Shown one piece after another: positions 62,262-64,000 of a DNA stretch of 64,000 nucleotides (position 1 is its first letter; the number at the start of each line of letters is the position of its first letter). Source of the stretch: Peptoniphilus sp. ING2-D1G. Its GTDB lineage: Bacteria > Bacillota > Clostridia > Tissierellales > Peptoniphilaceae. Below the pieces are notes generated by a model. It ran no database searches, had not been told where the DNA came from, and saw only the letters and a program-made list of their open reading frames with translations. The DNA lies in contig LM997412.1 of the NCBI GenBank assembly GCA_000952975.1, positions 992,001 through 1,056,000 on the forward strand, given 5' to 3'. A program made the position numbers and the translations under genes.

Positions 62262-62360
62262 TAAATATCACTACACCTTTTTAATTTTCTCTGTATATTA
62301 TATCCTTGTGAAAGAATTATCTCAATATCAAATCTTCATAACAAATAAAATCCAAAAAAA

Positions 62361-62392
62361 TAAAGTATGAATTCATACTTTATTTTATATCT
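62361..62392 (-). terminator. Terminator after the acetyltransferase gene
   Basis: AAAGTATGAATTCATACTTT is a 20-bp perfect palindrome at about 62363-62382, preceded on the plus strand by a run of A, which gives a U tract on the minus strand. Confidence 0.75.
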
Positions 62393-62403
62393 ATTAATCA
62401 TCT

Positions 62404-63084
62404 TTAATCTTTTATTTGTTTAAATAATATTTTTTCATCGTTATAGGATACTCCTATGTATTTATCCTCCAAAGCCTTTTTTATGGCATCTTCATCTTTA
62501 GGATCGATATTGATGCATTTGTCGGTGAACTCAAAATCTCTATATTTGTTCTTATAAAAAATAAATCTCGGATAACCTTCCGGACCATTTTCATCATGGT
62601 ACACATTTTTTAATGCCACAATATAAAATCCGTTTTTCAATACATTTCTGAAAGAGTGTGGGTTTTTTGGTGAAACTGTTGAGTAAAAATACTTGTAATT
62701 ATTTTCCTTTACGTAATTTTCAATAAGCTCTCTGGTCTTATTTTGAATTCCTCTGCCCCTATATTCTTTATCCACCATACTACTGCCGTGCTGTATTATT
62801 TTTTCTTCTATATCTTCAATAAAATCAATATCTTTAATAAAGGACTCATTGTAATCTATTACATGTGTAGATCTAAATCCCACAAGACGCTCTCCGTCAA
62901 AAACGCCTATTATTTGACCCCCGTTTTCAAAGAGCCTTTCAAGCTCGTCTTTTTCATCCATTATAAAAGTACTCTTATCTTCTAAGGTGTTGTGAACATT
63001 CTCGGTAAATTTCATAATATCATCAATATCATTTTCAGTCATAAAATAATATTGCAACCCATTTTCTTCATGAATTTTTTTCAT
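62404..63084 (-). CDS. GNAT family N-acetyltransferase
   Basis: This 226-residue protein has a GNAT fold, with the acetyl-CoA loop in SSMVDKEYRGRGIQNKTREL (the R/Q-x-x-G-x-G/A type) and the KNGFYIVALKNVYHDENGPEG segment typical of a subgroup of bacterial acetyltransferases. The acceptor is unknown. GAGGTGACAA precedes the ATG. It lies upstream of glmU but is separated from it by 140 bp with a terminator, so it is a separate unit, and it follows the histidine kinase gene by about 90 bp. Confidence 0.78.
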   Translation of the reverse strand: MKKIHEENGLQYYFMTENDIDDIMKFTENVHNTLEDKSTFIMDEKDELERLFENGGQIIGVFDGERLVGFRSTHVIDYNESFIKDIDFIEDIEEKIIQHGSSMVDKEYRGRGIQNKTRELIENYVKENNYKYFYSTVSPKNPHSFRNVLKNGFYIVALKNVYHDENGPEGYPRFIFYKNKYRDFEFTDKCINIDPKDEDAIKKALEDKYIGVSYNDEKILFKQIKD

Positions 63085-63153
63085 TTGTCACCTCACAAAA
63101 ATTGTATTTATTTGTACTTTTTTTATTATACCCATAAAAATATTTTGTAATTT

Positions 63154-63178
63154 AAAAAAAGGTTTTTTAAACCTTTTT
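63154..63178 (-). terminator. Terminator after histidine kinase gene
   Basis: AAAAAGGTTT and AAACCTTTTT form a 10-bp A/U-rich stem adjacent to the kinase stop, followed by a U tract on the minus strand. Confidence 0.6.
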
Positions 63179-64000
63179 ATTCGTCTATAGGAAGATATAC
63201 CGTAATCTTTGTTCCTTCATTGATTTTAGATTCTATTTGCAAATCTCCGCCATGACTTTTTACTATGTGTTTTACAATACTCAGACCAAGTCCTGTACCG
63301 CCTAATTTTTTAAATCTGGATTTGTCCGCTCGATAAAATCTTTCAAATATTCGCTCAATATCTTCTTCGGCAATTCCTATCCCGCTATCCTTCACAGAAA
63401 TAAATGCTCTATCCTCCTCTTGTCCAATTAAAATGTTAACAGTTCCCTTTTCAACATTGTATTTAATTGCGTTGTCCATTAAATTGGAAATAAGCTCCCA
63501 AATCATCGTGTTGTTTGCCTTTACTGTCGCTTCACCTTCAAGTGTAATAGTTATGTTTTTTTTCTTTGCTTTTTGTTCAAAGTTTTCAATGGCCTGCTTG
63601 CACATTTCCGTCAAATCAACTTCTTCTTTAATAAAGGCAACGCCCGCTTCAAGTTTGGAAATTTTTATTATTTCATCTATGAGAATAAGTAATCTATTGG
63701 ATTCTTCGTATATTCTGTTTACAATTTCATTCTTGTCCTTTTTGCCGTTAACCATGTTGTTTTTAAGCAATTCTGTAAACCCGCAAATCGACGTCAGAGG
63801 AGTCTTTAATTCATGAGATACATTGGCTGAAAATTCTTCTCTGATTCTTTCAGCTTTAAGTCTCTTGGTATCATCTATCAAAAGGAGTATTGAACCTGTA
63901 ATAACTCCATCAATATATACCGGATTGACATAGTACTTTATTATCTTGTCTTCAAATTCTATAGAACCGCTCGAAGATTTGCCGTTATAGCAATCTTCAA
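63177..64000 (-). CDS. PhoR-like sensor histidine kinase (5' end outside the window)
   Basis: The open frame continues past the right edge, so 274 codons are visible. The N-terminal part of the visible section is PAS-like (GSIEFEDKIIKYYVNPVYID), followed by HisKA with the phosphoacceptor in SANVSHELKTPLTSI, the N box (ISNLMDNAIKYN), the G1 box (VKDSGIGIAEEDI) and the G2 box (GLGLSIVKHIVKSHGG). It resembles PhoR/WalK/ResE kinases; PhoR is the best guess because of the PAS and HisKA form. The response regulator would be upstream, beyond the window. Confidence 0.86.
   Translation of the reverse strand, partial: EDCYNGKSSSGSIEFEDKIIKYYVNPVYIDGVITGSILLLIDDTKRLKAERIREEFSANVSHELKTPLTSICGFTELLKNNMVNGKKDKNEIVNRIYEESNRLLILIDEIIKISKLEAGVAFIKEEVDLTEMCKQAIENFEQKAKKKNITITLEGEATVKANNTMIWELISNLMDNAIKYNVEKGTVNILIGQEEDRAFISVKDSGIGIAEEDIERIFERFYRADKSRFKKLGGTGLGLSIVKHIVKSHGGDLQIESKINEGTKITVYLPIDE

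Noticed and set aside
1-64000. CRISPR arrays, rRNA and tRNA genes, replication origin
   Set aside because: I looked for spaced direct repeats, GGTTCRANNCC-type tRNA ends and rRNA motifs on both strands and found none; no DnaA-box cluster was seen.

Overview
The window is a low-GC Gram-positive (Firmicutes/Bacillota) chromosome segment with strong AGGAGG-type ribosome binding sites, many TTG starts and CarD, ECF, T-box and DarA-type c-di-AMP receptor families. Gene order resembles Bacillus in two blocks: the speA-like/tmk/yaaQ/holB/ricT block at 10.9-15.4 kb and the glmU-prs-pth-mfd ... rqcP-divIC-yabR-tilS-hpt-ftsH block at 47.7-62.3 kb. The second block lacks the sporulation genes that share it in Bacillus (spoVT, yabP, yabQ, spoIIE). 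With citrate lyase, amino-acid/hydantoin-type metabolism and TRAP transporters, this suggests an anaerobic, non-sporulating Tissierellia/Peptoniphilaceae-like organism; that assignment is inference. No rRNA, tRNA or CRISPR was seen.

Layout: 0-6.1 kb, ECF ATPases, pyrE/pyrF, a YbjQ protein, prfB with its programmed frameshift, a YacL-like PIN/TRAM protein and CarD. 6.4-8.8 kb, a MATE pump behind an attenuator-like leader, ferritin and an unknown small protein. 8.8-15.4 kb, a membrane-anchored alpha/beta hydrolase and the replication/c-di-AMP housekeeping operon. 16.2-23.7 kb, a citrate operon (TRAP-type permease, citD, citE, citF) divergent from a LysR gene into whose 5' end an IS1634-like element has inserted. 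The element is flanked by 71-bp direct repeats, and the right-hand copy rebuilds an intact LysR start. 23.9-33 kb, DNA repair and metabolite repair genes, a tryptophan T-box-controlled ABC importer, an iron-sulfur flavoprotein, a cation/proton antiporter, pirin and a uracil/xanthine permease.

33-46 kb is accessory metabolism: a TAXI-TRAP system whose binding-protein gene carries an in-frame stop, a CaiB-type CoA transferase with an acyl-CoA carboxyltransferase, a LysR gene, and a racemase/carbamoylase/cyclic amidohydrolase set for hydantoin- or allantoin-like compounds. Its Na+/solute symporter gene is frameshifted and is preceded by a 30-codon membrane ORF. 46-64 kb is a small membrane protein, a ZIP transporter, the ftsH-to-glmU housekeeping block (with a structured 290-bp intergenic element), an acetyltransferase and the end of a PhoR-like histidine kinase gene.

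The most interesting points are the long target duplication that restores the LysR 5' end, the leader ORF/terminator module before the MATE gene, the YacL gene without a conventional start codon, the intergenic structured element near 54.4 kb, and the two damaged transporter genes.
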